Shown here: one piece after another, positions 47,314-59,535 of the stretch
How the letters are laid out: every line of letters starts with the position of its first letter
Position numbering within the stretch: position 1 is the first letter of the stretch
Source: Misgurnus anguillicaudatus
Taxonomy: Eukaryota > Chordata > Actinopteri > Cypriniformes > Cobitidae
Reading direction: 5' to 3'
DNA: 64,000 nucleotides
Assembly: GCF_027580225.2 (NCBI RefSeq)
Contig: NC_073348.2
Location: 30,227,001 to 30,291,000, forward strand
The notes under the pieces: generated by a model
The model's database searches: none
What the model was told of the DNA's origin: nothing
What the model saw: the letters and a program-made list of their open reading frames with translations, nothing else
Program-made: the position numbers and the translations under genes

Positions 47314-47862
47314 TTAAAGTGGACCTATTTCATTACTATTTTGTGTATTTGGTATAATACAATGTGTTTGTGTGGTTTATGATAAAAAAACATGCATTAT
47401 TTTCCACATACCGTACATTTTGGTAGCTCCAGATATCCCTGTTTTCCTCAAACGCATTGATTTTGTACAAAACTCATCGATTTGAAAAGCTTTGTGTCCC
47501 TGATTTGCCAGCTAACCTGTACGTTGTAATTGGCCTGAATACCTCTGACGCCATAAAAGTGACGCTTCTTACCATGTTTGAAAGATTCACTTACAATGCA
47601 TTCCTAACAGGAGTTAACTTACAGGCTGAGTCCGAAGCGGGAGGAATTATGATAATGTCGGTCTTGTCCACGTCAACAGGCCCAGGAAGTAACTGTTGCC
47701 TACAATCCGTGTGTTTGTTGTAGTCAAAGAAAAGAGATTTACATTGAAAACTATAACTCGCGTCATCGTTTTCTGTGGTGTATCTTTTACATATCGTTAA
47801 CATGTACTAATACACACCAAAGGAAATGTAAAATCGTGAATCGGACGATAGGTGCTCTTTAA
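47314..47862. mobile_element. TTAA-bounded element, family F
   Basis: It runs from TTAAAGTGGACCTATTTCAT to CGGACGATAGGTGCTCTTTAA, 549 bases. Internal frames (47457-47723) have no domain. The fragment at 38298-38524 shares its right end. Confidence 0.75.
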
Positions 47863-48020
47863 CAAGTTCAATAATGAGTCCAATAGCTTAGAAAAGTAAC
47901 AACACAGATTTTTAAACTGAAGTTTGAAAGTATTCATGTCCCTAGCATAGACAGTGAGAAAGGTTATGTGCAAAAGGTACAATTACCGAACAATGGCACC
48001 AAACGCATTTTAAACGCTTC
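47863..48020. other. short unassigned spacer
   Basis: AT-rich spacer between two elements. Nothing recognised. Confidence 0.3.
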
Positions 48021-48335
48021 CCTACTGAAAAATCCAGCTAAGACCAGCATAAGCTGGTGAGCTGGTTTTAGCTGGTCTCCAGCTTGGTTTTATCTGGTTT
48101 TGCTGGTGTAGGAAGCTGGTTTTGCTGGTGTAGCAAGCTGGTCTAGCTATGTTTTGGTCACTTTTTAAGCTGGTCTAGCTGGACTTAGCTGGTCAGGCTG
48201 GAAGACCAGCTGACCCACCAGCATGACCAGCTTTTTCATGCTGGGAGGACCAGCTTAGACCAGCTACTGCCACCTTATACCAGCTAAAACCAGCTACCAG
48301 CTCATGCTGGTCTTAGCTGGATTTTTCAGTAGGGT
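48021..48335. mobile_element. CCAGCT-rich palindromic MITE
   Basis: CCTACTGAAAAATCCAGCTA at the left is mirrored by TAGCTGGATTTTTCAGTAGG at the right. The body is built of repeated GCTGGT / ACCAGC motifs, giving many local hairpins. This is a recognisable, widespread fish element. Non-coding. Confidence 0.9.
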
Positions 48336-50270
48336 TGAAAATGGACAGCACTGCTCTAATTTGATTGACTTCAGAAAAGAGCAGTGCGCTGCGTTTTTTA
48401 TATTGCAATGCAACCACTGAGGCAGCTGCCGTCAATCAAATATTGAAGCGTGGGCACTCTTGAAACTTTGGTTTGCTGTTAACTGGCATATTAGCATATC
48501 GGCATTTGATTGGACAACGCAATTGACCTCGGGTGCTTTTCCGCTCAGAGTTGACTGATTAGCGCGGCAGGTGGCAAAAACGTCATAATCGCGTTCTGTG
48601 TGATCCGCCCCTTTTTTCTTCACAATGTTGACATGAATATGTCATATATTGTATAAAAAGTTGATGTTCAATGCATAAAAGTAAAAATACCTCACCTAAA
48701 AACCTCCAAGTGAGGAAGAATAAAGCTCGGCATGTCGCTATATGAGGTACGAAGTGAGCTGAATGTTAATTGTCAGATATTCCCTAATGACTGTCCTGCT
48801 TCATCTTAGCGACTCAGGTACTGTGTGAGAGAAAGTACATGCAAATCCAAGCACTGTCACCCTCTTCAGCCGAGACTGGATGACTTTGAAAGTCTAATGG
48901 GTATTATTTGCAAAGGGCACCTTCATTTGGGAGACACCACTTTAGAAGACAAGGTGATTTTCAGCTAAGCTGTAATCCTCCTCCATGTGTTGTAAAGCTT
49001 CGCTTACTTCAGATCAGCATGAACACGCACCAAAACCGGTCACACTGTGTTTTTACCAAGCGAAAACAAAATGCCAATTTCATTGTTTATTAATTGCACA
49101 GCCGTAGTTTTTGCTTGTTTCTGCAGACTGTAATGAGGTGACGAAATAGTTGCATCACAAAAATTGCTGTTTGAACATGTGTTGAAGAGTCTTGTTTTAC
49201 TTGTAGATCTGTTGCTTGTCATTGATGAATCTTCAATTAGTGTTAATGGCATAGACACGTGCATGAGAGTTTGTCCATACTTTATCACGTGCCACTAAAT
49301 CAAGCTCATCCGCACCTGCTCGTGAACATCTGCTGGACGAGAATGATGACGGAGGCCGGCGTGATGCCGGTGGCGGTTCGGCCTTGTGTGTGCGACAGAC
49401 CGGCGGAGAGGTAATTTGCTCCGCTCAGGTCGGTTCAGCACGAATGCCATCGCATCAACCCCAGTATCATGAGCGCAGAAAATCATATCAAATAGTGTAG
49501 CCTCTCGTATTGCTTTCGTCGCAATGTGAGTGACGAGGAGAGATGGAGAAGGACACATCTCAGGCAACAAGATAGAAATTGGGTGTGTGTTTGCACTGCA
49601 AACGGTCACGGCGGTGAGTCTGGACAATGCCAATTGTTTTTACCCAGCACAGATAGATGGGAGAAGGGCTCCAATTCCCTTAACAGTTGTTCCAATGGCT
49701 GTTTCAAAGCCCAGGGAGAACAGAAGTACACAGATAGCACGTGCCCTCTGAGACTGTGTGGCGTGTGCTGGATTTTAAATCTGGGACTCTTACCCAGATG
49801 AATACTTCGCACAGAATCTTGCTTTATTATGTGCCACATACACAGCACAATTGTGCTATTTACAGATAAGTCTTACTATTAATATAGCTGGAAGCAAATA
49901 AATGGCGTTAGATTGAGGTGTGGAAATAATGAGCGACTGCCATTGGGTGGACAAAAGTGGATTCGGTGCCACAGAGCAACAACGGTTACACTTTATGGGG
50001 AAATCAACATGTGAATTGCTTATATTGGTTTCTGAATATTAAAAATCACATAAGACACACAGTCCTTCATATGTCCAAAAAGTCTTTCGTGTTGTCAGGC
50101 TGAACTCTTGGAAGCTTACAGTGGGAGGAGATAAAAAGTTACAAGTACAGCACAGCTATATGTTCGTGTTGTTTACATAATATGCACTTATTTGCTCCGA
50201 TTGCAAACACTTTTTTAGATTTTGATATATTTACCACCTTTGGTTACTACTCCTGAACGGGGCCTCGTTT
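48336..50270. other. unique non-coding sequence
   Basis: No repeats were recognised. Overlapping short frames at 49295-49848 on both strands lack domains. About 48740-49850 is non-repetitive and a candidate conserved region. Confidence 0.4.
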
Positions 50271-51955
50271 AAAAGGACACTCAACTTTCTTTGAAAATAT
50301 GCTCATTTTCCAGCTCTCCTAGAGTTAAACATTTGATTCTTACCGTTTTGGAATCCATTCAGCTGATCTCCGGGTCTGGGGCTAGCACTTTTAGCATAGC
50401 TTAGCACAATCCATTAAATCAAATTAGACCATTAGCATCACGCTAAAAATAACAAAAGAGTTATTGTATCCACTCCACTATAGTGGAGTTAGCAGATGGC
50501 CAAATATAAAGTGGCCAGATACATATATGGGTGATTCTCACGAAAACTTGGTTTTAAAAATGTCAAGCATGAAAATGTAAAAATTGCTTAAATTTACTTT
50601 TTTTCCCACCAGACATTGAAAAACAAAGTCTGGAGTAAATGGTAACATTAATTTAAAAACTTTTACTTATCATTTAACACTTTTGTAACACAATTTAAAA
50701 AATTAGTCCTAAAAAATCTCATTACCGCAACAGTCAGAAAACATCAACACTGACATATTTTCAAAATGACAAGACAAACCTGAAAGAACATAATTTGGAG
50801 ATTCTGCACATGCATTTAAAATCAAAGTATTATGCTTCTAATAATTAAATTAACATTTAATAAGCATCTGTTGCGGTAATGATAATCAAAATGTTGTGTA
50901 AGCATTCTGACAAGACAATATTTCAAATTAACTGTAAAAAAATGATCTTACCTGGTAGCCATCTTGAAGTAACTGGTCCATGTGCTTGGTCACTCAAAAT
51001 CAAACTTTATTAAAATTCTGTATGTGTGCTTAAACTGTTCTCAAAAAGTGTTGTGGAGGATGAGAACATCAGGCATGGACACATCATTTTCCTAATTTTT
51101 CTTCATTATTATTATACATGAATATTCAGTAAATATTTTTTCTGTCATCTAAAGTAGTCTAGCAAAACATCCATTTATTTTTTTTCTTAATATTTTTGTG
51201 TTAATTTGATTAAATTTCAACATAACGCATGTTCAAACACAGCCGGACACATTGCGGTAATGAAAATTTCTGCAGAAAATGAGATAAAATTTCCAATTAT
51301 AAATTCTTATGTTGAAATCACACATTGTGCAAGGTAGAACACAGTATTGTGTTAATTCTGATGCTTTTTAATGTTACTATATTACACATTTTAAAGCTAA
51401 AATCATTAGTGCCGTGGTGTTTCAATGGTTTCGTGAGAATCACCCATATACGTATATTAGTATATTATATTGATGCAACCAAACGCAACAACCAGACATT
51501 TTAATGCTGGGAAATGTGTGCACAGGCTATTTGATCACGTGGGCTGTAAAAGGGTCTATTGAAAGTAACCAAGGGGACTATTTTCGAACAGCGTGTAATA
51601 TCACTATGCCTGCTGCAGCCATGTTACATCAGCAAAGTCTTTGATTATTATGCCAGAATGAGAGTATAGTTCCTAGCCATATTTCCCCAGAAAATCGCAA
51701 CTTTTATTTTTCCGTCTGTCTTAGTACACAATGAAACTATAGAAGAGTCAAGTTTTAAATAAGAAAAATATCGAAACTCTTTTGTTATTTTGGAGCGCAA
51801 TGCTAATAGTCTAATCAGATTCAATGGATTGTGCTAAGCTATGCTAAAAGTGCTATCGCCAGACCCGGAGATCAGCTGAATGGATTCCGAAACTGTATAA
51901 ATCAAATATTTAACTCTAGGGGAGGTGGAAAATTAGCATATTTAAAAAAAAGTTT
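50271..51955. mobile_element. hairpin MITE family B copy with internal insertion
   Basis: The left end (AAAAGGACACTCAACTTTCT, then GCTCATTTTCCAGCTC) pairs with a right-end region ending near 51955 that contains GGATTGTGCTAAGCTATGCT and GGAGATCAGCTGAATGGATT. The right part (51560-51955) is collinear with 1586-1980 (GGGGACTATTTTC, CCTGCTGCAGCCATGTTACA). It is interrupted by a second element at 50528-51446, with some extra sequence around it. Confidence 0.85.
50524..51450. mobile_element. nested element with TGGGTGATTCTCACGAAA ends
   Basis: TGGGTGATTCTCACGAAAAC at 50528 is mirrored by TTTCGTGAGAATCACCCA ending at 51446, with TATA on both sides (50524-50527 and 51447-51450). It is 919 bases, non-coding and AT-rich, with repeated CATTACCGCAAC / GTTGCGGTAATGA motifs (50722, 50871, 51250). 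It lies inside the family B hairpin and is therefore younger than it. Confidence 0.85.
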
Positions 51956-54801
51956 AACATTGAATGATCATTCTTGCTCTCACTATGATTGTCTTGTGGG
52001 TTTGCTTTTCCGGAGGAAGTGCCCATAAAAGGAATAAGGGTCCATGATACAGTTAACCAAGTTTGAAAAAACTTGTAGGAAAGAGGAATTGAGAAATACT
52101 TTAATTGTGTTCATAAATCAGAATGCATGAAATATCGTTAAACCAACCTTATAAGTTGGGATAGGAATTAGCCATGCGCATCCAAACACATTAACCTTTA
52201 GAAGCACAGAAATAGCTAAACAGGTGTCTTATCACATATGTAAGGTGAAAGATTAACTATATTTCACCTGGAATGCAGACCTTTAGTTCATTTTGCTTAT
52301 TCAGAAAGAAACGCTGCATGAAACATGTATGGTATACTGCTTCAGAATACACGTCAATGCATTGCATTCTTTTGATCATTTCATTTTTCGTGAGATACAT
52401 CGGTAATGTTATTCAAGGTTTTATTCAACATAATCATAATCATTTCATTTTTACATGGCCATATCTCAAAATACATTTTTTAAGAAAGATATTCCTGACT
52501 CCCCTTACATAAGGCTTCTTTTTAACAATAGTCATTTAAGAATTGAAGTGCACTGAAATGTCGAATGTTTTGCGCAAAAAGTGAAACTTCAGTGGTCGAC
52601 GTTTTACAAAAGCATTATGTGCTTTTATCCAGCGAGAAGCAAGAAAGAATTTTTAAGTGCACTGCAAAGTTCTTTCACCTCACAGACCAGCAAAGAGTCT
52701 GAGAGTCTCCATAGTAACGCAACCCTCGCCACATGAGGTTCTGTGGTAAGAGGCATCTAACCGATGCCTTATGTTGTACCTGAACCTGTTTCAACTATGA
52801 AGTTGAAACACATAATGGAGTACACGCTCTTTAAAACCCATCGGTCTTACTCAAGTTAAAACGGAGATCGTTGGGTCCCCATCATCATGTTTTTCAGAGC
52901 TGTCGAGTTGTTCATTTCAGTATGAGACCTGCTTTAAAAGCCACTAATGAAATAATTGATTTAATTAAAATAGGACTTTGTGTTCTTAAAGATTTTAAAA
53001 TGAATTAAGTACTCGATCACCCTCGATGCGCCGAGAGCGAGTTGTGAGTCAGCACTCGAAAATCCGAAATTAAAAAGAGGGAGGCAGAAAGAGTGTACTT
53101 GCTCAAGACTCTTAGGAGCGCAATGTATCCAATGTTGTACATGCAAAAAAAACAATCCTGTGTGTGTTGACAGTGTATTCACCCCATCTCAAACTGCATG
53201 CCTTACTATCGCCCCATGTTACAAAAAATCAATACATCCTTACTGTCCACATCTTAGCAATGTTCTCACGGCTGTACTCTTCTTAACTCGACGACGTTCG
53301 TTTTATTTGGAGGTAATCCGGTGTTATATATTACAGCTTTTTCTCAGTAGACTTTCGATGCCAAGTCAATCCCGTACTCCAAAGTAAATTAATAATGAAT
53401 GCCCTCTCTTGTTCATGTCACAAGGCAGCCGGAGGGGTCTGCGGTAAGATTTACTTTCAAAAGCGCACTTGGTCTGATACCCGATATATTTTTGTCCTTC
53501 ACAAGTACAGTGGAGTATACTTGATGCACTGCCTGCTAAAATACTGTGTGCTGTTTGCTTTTGATACACAGAATGCATCAACAAACATGCTGTAAAATCC
53601 AAATAAAATACACACATATGTTAATAAGGCTTGATACTGTAACAATGCATTAAAAATGAACCATGTAATCCATGCATGAGAGTAGTCGTGCAATCGATGA
53701 TGATGATGATGCTGCAAAAAAAATCTTGTGTTTTTCATAAAGCGCACGTATACGGATGTCATGCAAAAAAATGGGGGCTGTGCTTGTTTATGTCGGATGC
53801 CTAATTTTCCCCGCCCTTGGATGCTTTTCATTGCACTGAAAGGGTAGACACTTTATTTGGATTAAATTGGTTTGCTGTCTGCTCTTCTCTGATAAGGGAA
53901 TAAGGCAGAGTTATTTATTAATTTATGTATTTGTTGCATTGTGCTGATTCAGTGTGCAGGGACGAACACGCGGCTCAGACAAGCTCCAGTGCCTGCCGAC
54001 GCGACGCTGCCGGTTTCCTAAAGGCTCTGGCTGCTCAAGGTTAAGTCTGATTGGATGGGTCCCAGTGTTTATTATAATGCATGCTTTTATGGATAAGCTG
54101 TTAATAATAATAATTCAATACGGGAGTTTAGTGCTTCAGTGGCCTTAAAGTTAAACATGCACCCTTGCATACATGCAGCGGGCATGCACCGTGCATACCA
54201 TCGCCAGCACTGTCGCTCTCCCTCCCATTTTATTTACCATATCATCCGTGTCTAAATGACGAATGAGCGAGAGCTTTGCTCTTTGATCCCATAAACTGTG
54301 TTGCATCTGAGGTTTTGTTCAATTACCTGTGCAACAGCTGTATTGGGTTTGCGTTTTTCCCATTATTCCAGCCAACTCCGAATGCCCTTGAGTGCACTTT
54401 GTTACCTTGGCCTGGCGACTTTGAGCGTTACACACAAACTAGCACGTCTTCTTGCTGTATTGGGTGACTCTGAGCTTGATATATACACCTTGGAAGATGT
54501 TTTTTTTTTGTGTATGAATATATGAATGCTTGATTCGGCAGTGCATTTTTAGGCCAGAGCCTGGATATCAATAAATAAATTAAGCTGAAATGCAGGTTTA
54601 TTCCACACTGAGATAAATACTTTATCCTTTCACAGTCAAGTTGATTCTTATTGATTTTCTCAGAAAGTGTAAACACGGAAATTGCAAATTAACCATTTCC
54701 ACACCGACTTGTTGTTTTAGCACCCCTTAAATTATGCAAATCTGATATACTGAGTGCAGTTTGCACAGCCAACAGCATGATTCTGGGGCGTGGCTCGTCA
54801 C
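51956..54801. other. unique non-coding sequence
   Basis: No repeats were recognised apart from short (GAT)n at about 53697-53710. Several 60-110-codon open frames on both strands (52961-54676) overlap one another and show no domain. Blocks at 52640-53400 and 53850-54760 are candidates for conservation testing. Confidence 0.4.
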
Positions 54802-55687
54802 TTAAAGGATAAGTTCATTTTCTTTAAAAAAATCCAGATAATTTACTCACCACCATGTTATTCAAAATGTCTTTCTTTGTTCAGCCAAGAAGAAATTATG
54901 TTTTTTTGAGGAAAACATTCCAGGATTTTTCTCATTTTAATGGACTTTAATGGACCCCAACATGTAACAGTTTTAATGCAGTTTAAAATTGCAGTTTCAA
55001 CGGAGTTTCAAAGGACTCTAAACGTTCCCAAAGGGTCTTATCTAGTGAAACGATTGTCATTTTTGAAAAATATGCACTTTTAAACCACAACTTCTCGTCT
55101 ATCTCCGCATAAGGGTCTTATCTAGTGAAAACGATTGTCATTTTTGAAAAATATGCACTTTTAAACCACAACTTCTCGTCTATCTCCGGTCCAGTATCGC
55201 GCCAGCGCGACCTCACGTAATTGCGTAATGCTGTAAAAAGGTCACGTGTTACATATATGAAACGCACATTTGCGGAACATTTTAAACAATAAACTGACAC
55301 AAAGACATTAATTAGTATAATTCGACATACAACAACGTCGGAACGGTCCTCTTTCTCCACACTTGTAAATACTGGGGCGGAGTTTTGCATACGTCCTCCG
55401 TGACCTTTTGACGTGATGAAGTATAGTTTTTTTCTCGTTTCGCTAGATAAGACCCTTATACCTCGTTTGGGATTGTTTAGAGTCCTTTGAAAAACTGCAA
55501 TTTTAAACTGCATTAAAACTGTTACGTGTTGGGGTCCATTAAAGTCCATTAAAATGAGAAAATTCCTGGAATGTTTTCCTCAAAAAAACACTTTTTTTCT
55601 CGAACAAAGACAGACATCAACATTTTGGATGACATGGTGGTGAGTAAATTATCTGTTTTTTTTTAAGAAAATGGACTTATCCTTTAA
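54802..55687. mobile_element. TTAA-bounded long hairpin element, family G, second copy
   Basis: TTAAAGGATAAGTTCATTTT is mirrored by AAAATGGACTTATCCTTTAA. It shares the ATTTACTCACCACCATG arm and the TATCTAGTGAAACGATTGTC block with 46382-47286. A local tandem duplication of about 75 bases occurs at 55021-55180 (AAGGGTCTTATCTAGTGAAA twice). The 143-codon minus-strand frame at 55118-55549 is not supported as a gene. Confidence 0.88.
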
Positions 55688-55966
55688 CTGACCAATAGCA
55701 CAATATTGTTTCTATTCTGGTGACAACAGAGAATAAAGGACGAGCTTCACCTTTAAAGAAATGAGCAAAAGATAGACGTGGCAGAGGGGGTTGGGTTTAA
55801 TAATTCTGTGTTGGATGCCCTGCAGTGTGTTATGAACTCATCCACAGGGAAAAGCTCGATCTCTTTGCTGATCTCCACCGTTCTCATTTAGTCCATTATA
55901 AGAGGAGGTGGGGGCCACTACCGCAGTTTCCACTCCACGACTTGAACCTCAGTACCTGAGGAATAA
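55688..55966. other. short unique stretch
   Basis: Non-repetitive flank of the following large element. Nothing recognised. Confidence 0.35.
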
Positions 55967-56750
55967 CCCTTACGAAAAAGAAGTTTATTCAAGTGTGCTA
56001 TAAGTATACTTTTTTAAAACTTAAAATAAGAAAGTATACTTTCAGTTGACTTTTTATGTACTTCTCTAAAATGTACTTTAGGTACTTCTCAAAAATATAC
56101 TTAAATTGTACTAAAGTATACTTAACCTATACTGACCGAAATGTCTAAGTATATTTGGCCTATACTTGTTTACTGACATATACTTAAAAGTATTAAGTAA
56201 AAATGCAACAACAAAAGCTACATCAAGAAAGCTGCAAAAAGCCATATGATTAGCCCTGGTGAAAAATAAATATACTTTATTGTATTTCAAGTATATTTAA
56301 CTTTGCAATAGTACATTACAAATATACTTAGAAAGAAATTTACCATCTTTGAATATATTGAAAGTATGCTTACAACATATTTGTTTACAATTAAACTTTT
56401 AACATATTTCAAAATAATTATAATTTAGTATATTTTCTAAAAGTATACTTTTAAAAAATATATACTTGGAGTTAAAGTTCTGTGCAATTTTAAAAAGTAT
56501 ACTAATTTGAACTTATTTTAAAGTTTATTTTAGGTATACTTTATCTGTTAAAGTTATCATTATAATGCACTGACAGCATTTATAAAATACATTATTTAGC
56601 ATCCTTTAGAAACAGTATATTTTAAGTAAATTTTGAAAGTATATGTAGTGTACAAATGTATATTATCCTTATGGAGAATCTTTAGTGTTAGTAAACTAGT
56701 AGGTTATTAATTTTGTGCTGCAGGTATACTTGCAAGTATTCTTTTACTAT

Positions 56751-57004
56751 CACTGTAAAAAAATACTTTGCTGCCTTAAAATTTTTAGTTGAATCAACTC
56801 GGATTTACAAGTCATTTCAACTTACTGTTATTTATCTTGATTAGAGACCAGTTGTTATAACTACAGGTGAGTTGTTATAACTTATAAAATTAAGTTGACT
56901 CAACTATATTTTATAAGTTGTGACAACTAATCTTTGTTGACATGACTTGTAAATCTGAGTTGATTTAACAAAAATTTTTAAGGCAGCAAAGTATTTTTAC
57001 AGTG
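56751..57004. mobile_element. nested foldback MITE (CACTGTAAAAA ends)
   Basis: CACTGTAAAAAAATACTTTG with CTGCCTTAAAA is mirrored by AAGGCAGCAAAGTATTTTTA then CAGTG. A related uninterrupted stretch at about 57101-57160 (TGCAAGTATTCTTTTACTAT, then ACTTTTAGTTAACTAG) shows the site without the insertion. Confidence 0.85.
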
Positions 57005-57380
57005 TAAACTTTTAGTTAACTAGTGTACTCATACTGAAAGTGTACATGTAAGTGTTCTGTTAGTGTACTCTTAGTAAACTAGCAAGTTACTAATTGTGTG
57101 CTGCAGGTATACTTGCAAGTATTCTTTTACTATACTTTTAGTTAACTAGTAGTTTACTACTCAACTTTATTTTAAGTGAACTTAACATCATACTATAAAT
57201 ATATATATATTGCACTTAAAGTACAATACAATGTTCCTGTGTATTAATTTTTATACTTGACATATACCTTTTAATTGTACTTTCAATTTGAAGCTAAATC
57301 TTTCGTATGCTATCAGTGACCTAATCAAACAAAAATAATAAATACAAAAATTATAAATATATTATTTATATATTATATAC

Positions 57381-57516
57381 TCACTTTCAACATTTGATAT
57401 GTTATCTATATTCTATTGTGAATAAAATATAAGTTTATGAGATTTGTAAATTATTCCATTCCTTTTTTTACTCACAATTTCTACAGTGTCCCAACTTTTT
57501 CTGATTTGAGGTTGTA
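57381..57516 (+). mobile_element. solo terminal repeat of the Tc1-like family
   Basis: It matches the right arm of the element at 35381-36938: CACTTTCAACATTTGATATG, TTATGAGATTTGTAAAT, ACTCACAATTTCTACAGTGT and CCCAACTTTTTCTGATTTG. The rest of the transposon is absent. Confidence 0.85.
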
Positions 57517-57534
57517 TATATATATATCTATATA

Positions 57535-57810
57535 TGGCTGAATCCCCTGAATATTTACTTTCGTTCTGGACTCCATTTCCCATAATCCCGCATACCTGGA
57601 CTGATTACTCTGCCACCTGAAACTCATTGGACAGCCTATATAAACTCTCTGGAAACATTCAGTTAGTGCAAAGTCTTGATTTGTACCGGCTGTCATTGCT
57701 GAGCGGTTTGCCTGCCTGACATTGCTGTTGTTTGACCTTGCCTGTTGGAATATGAGTGTTTAATAAAAACCTGCAGATGGATCCTCAGTGTCAAAGTGCT
57801 TTGTTACACA
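57535..57810 (+). repeat. LTR-like fragment
   Basis: It contains CTGGACTCCATTTCCCATAA, a TATATAAA box at about 57638, TTGTACCGGCTGTCATTG, an AATAAA signal at about 57761 and a CAGATGGATCCTCAGTGTC end. This order resembles LTRs of fish Gypsy-type elements (from knowledge). Target duplications and the internal region were not found, so it may be a partial solo LTR. Confidence 0.55.
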
Positions 57811-58459
57811 AGCAGTATACAATAAGTAACCTACTAGTTTACTAAGAGTACACTAACAGAACACTTGCATGTACACTTTCAGTATATGACTAGCAAACTA
57901 CTAGTTAACTAAAAGTATATTAAAAGAACACTTGGAAGTATACCTGCAGCACACAATAAGTAACCTACTAGTTTACTAAGAGTACACTAACAGAACACTT
58001 GCATGTACACTTTCAGTATATGACTAGTAAACTACTAGTTAACTAAACGTATATTAAAAGAACATTTGGAAGTATACCTGCAGGACAAAATGAGTAACCT
58101 ACTAGTTTACTAAGAGTAATCTAACAAACATTTGCATGTACACTTGAAGTATAAGTCTAGAAAATTACTAGTATACTCATGAGTTCACTTGCAGTACAAA
58201 TGAAGAACTAATTGTGCACTAGTTGTACACATAAAGTTGACTACTCTTACACTTATAGTACACTTAGAAGTATATTTTTATATACTAAAAGTGGGCCAAT
58301 TTAGTCCCAAGCGGTATTCAAGCAGTACACTTACAAGTTTACTACTAAAACATAAATGTTAGTACACTTACTACATAAAGTATACTTAAAACTATACTCC
58401 AACATTACTTAAGTATACTTAATAAAATTAACTTGAAGTGTACTTCTTTTTCGTAAGGG

Positions 58460-59535
58460 AAGACACAAAGTACTTTCACATCATAGCTCTCCGGTGCTTT
58501 GGATGTTGCCCTCTAGAAGCAAAAGTAGTTCAACACAGTTGTCTTGTAAGGAATTATGCCCGTAATGAGCCTTAATAGACACCGAATGACTGTTATTCCA
58601 AAGCGTGCCAAAGATTTTCGGGCAACGATGCTATCGGAGATAAAACAAAGATTGCGTGAAAATTTTCCCTGCATTTTATTGAATGGTCAATCAGGCAAGT
58701 AATCAATTAAGCACATGATTGCATTTTGTTTTAATAGCTTTACAGTATACAGAAAGGACCAAATTTGGCCTCCGCTGCTAACTGGCATATCTGCAATTAG
58801 ACACAGCATGTCCTCATTTAAAGAAGGCCTGTAAGTAATTAGCATCTAATTCCACTGTATCCGTAATAACGAGAGATGGCATTGTCTTTAAAGTACTTTA
58901 ATGCTCCAGTAGACAGTTTAGCTTTGAATATTATCAAGGTGGGTCACTGAATTTATTAAACTCAACCTGCTGAAGGTTGGTGGGATTTGATCGATGTCTA
59001 GCTGCGTCTGGCTGTGTGGCTTTTCTTTGCTTGATATCTAGGGAATACGTTCGCACTAGTTTATGTCTCGCTCTTCCGGCTGGCGGCCCGCCGATGTACA
59101 GTACCGGAGGGAATATTTGAAAAGGAGCAATGAATGAATTTTAATGAATTTGTGAATTCATTTTAATTGATGGATCATGGTGTTTCGGTCACAAATGGAT
59201 AAACTGAAAAAAATCCACTGGGAACATCTTTTGCGAAACATACGCTAAGAGTCACATGGGACGTGTAAACCCAGAGGAAAATGTTATTGCTCAGAGGTTT
59301 CATTTTTTATAACGGAGGAGATTACATTAAAAATATGGAGCTGTAACATTAATGTACTGTAGATTGTATATCTGAAATGATCTGGATTTGGGTAAATTGT
59401 ATGAAAATGTTTTAAGTTCATATTGAAATCTTTAACAATATTGAATTTGAGTTGAGTTGGTGAGGTTGTTTAGATGTCTTCTGAACTCCAATGGAGACAT
59501 TTGTGAGATTTCCAGGTCTTTTTTTTCAGGATAAA
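58460..59535. other. unique non-coding sequence
   Basis: No repeats recognised. 58560-59340 is non-repetitive with long AT-rich motifs (GAATTTTAATGAATTTGTGA) typical of conserved developmental enhancers, though this is only an impression. Confidence 0.4.

Larger units (their letters stand above)
55967..58459. mobile_element. 2.5-kb inverted-repeat element rich in AAGTATACTT motifs
   Basis: CCCTTACGAAAAAGAAGTTT at the left is mirrored by AAGTACACTTCAAG-type sequence, i.e. CTTCTTTTTCGTAAGGG, at the right. The interior is almost entirely variants of AAGTATACTT and ACTAGTTTACTA. A block of about 125 bases is repeated near 57830, 57956 and 58088 (AAGTAACCTACTAGTTTACT). It carries a nested MITE (56751-57004), a solo Tc1 arm (57381-57516) and an LTR-like fragment (57535-57810). 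There is no transposase. Confidence 0.85.

Noticed and set aside
46706..55549. Two similar predicted peptides at 46706-46981 (+) and 55118-55549 (-) sharing VFVSVYCL and VTRDL
   Set aside because: Both lie inside two copies of the same TTAA-bounded hairpin element; the similarity is DNA-level descent, and the frames lie on opposite arms.
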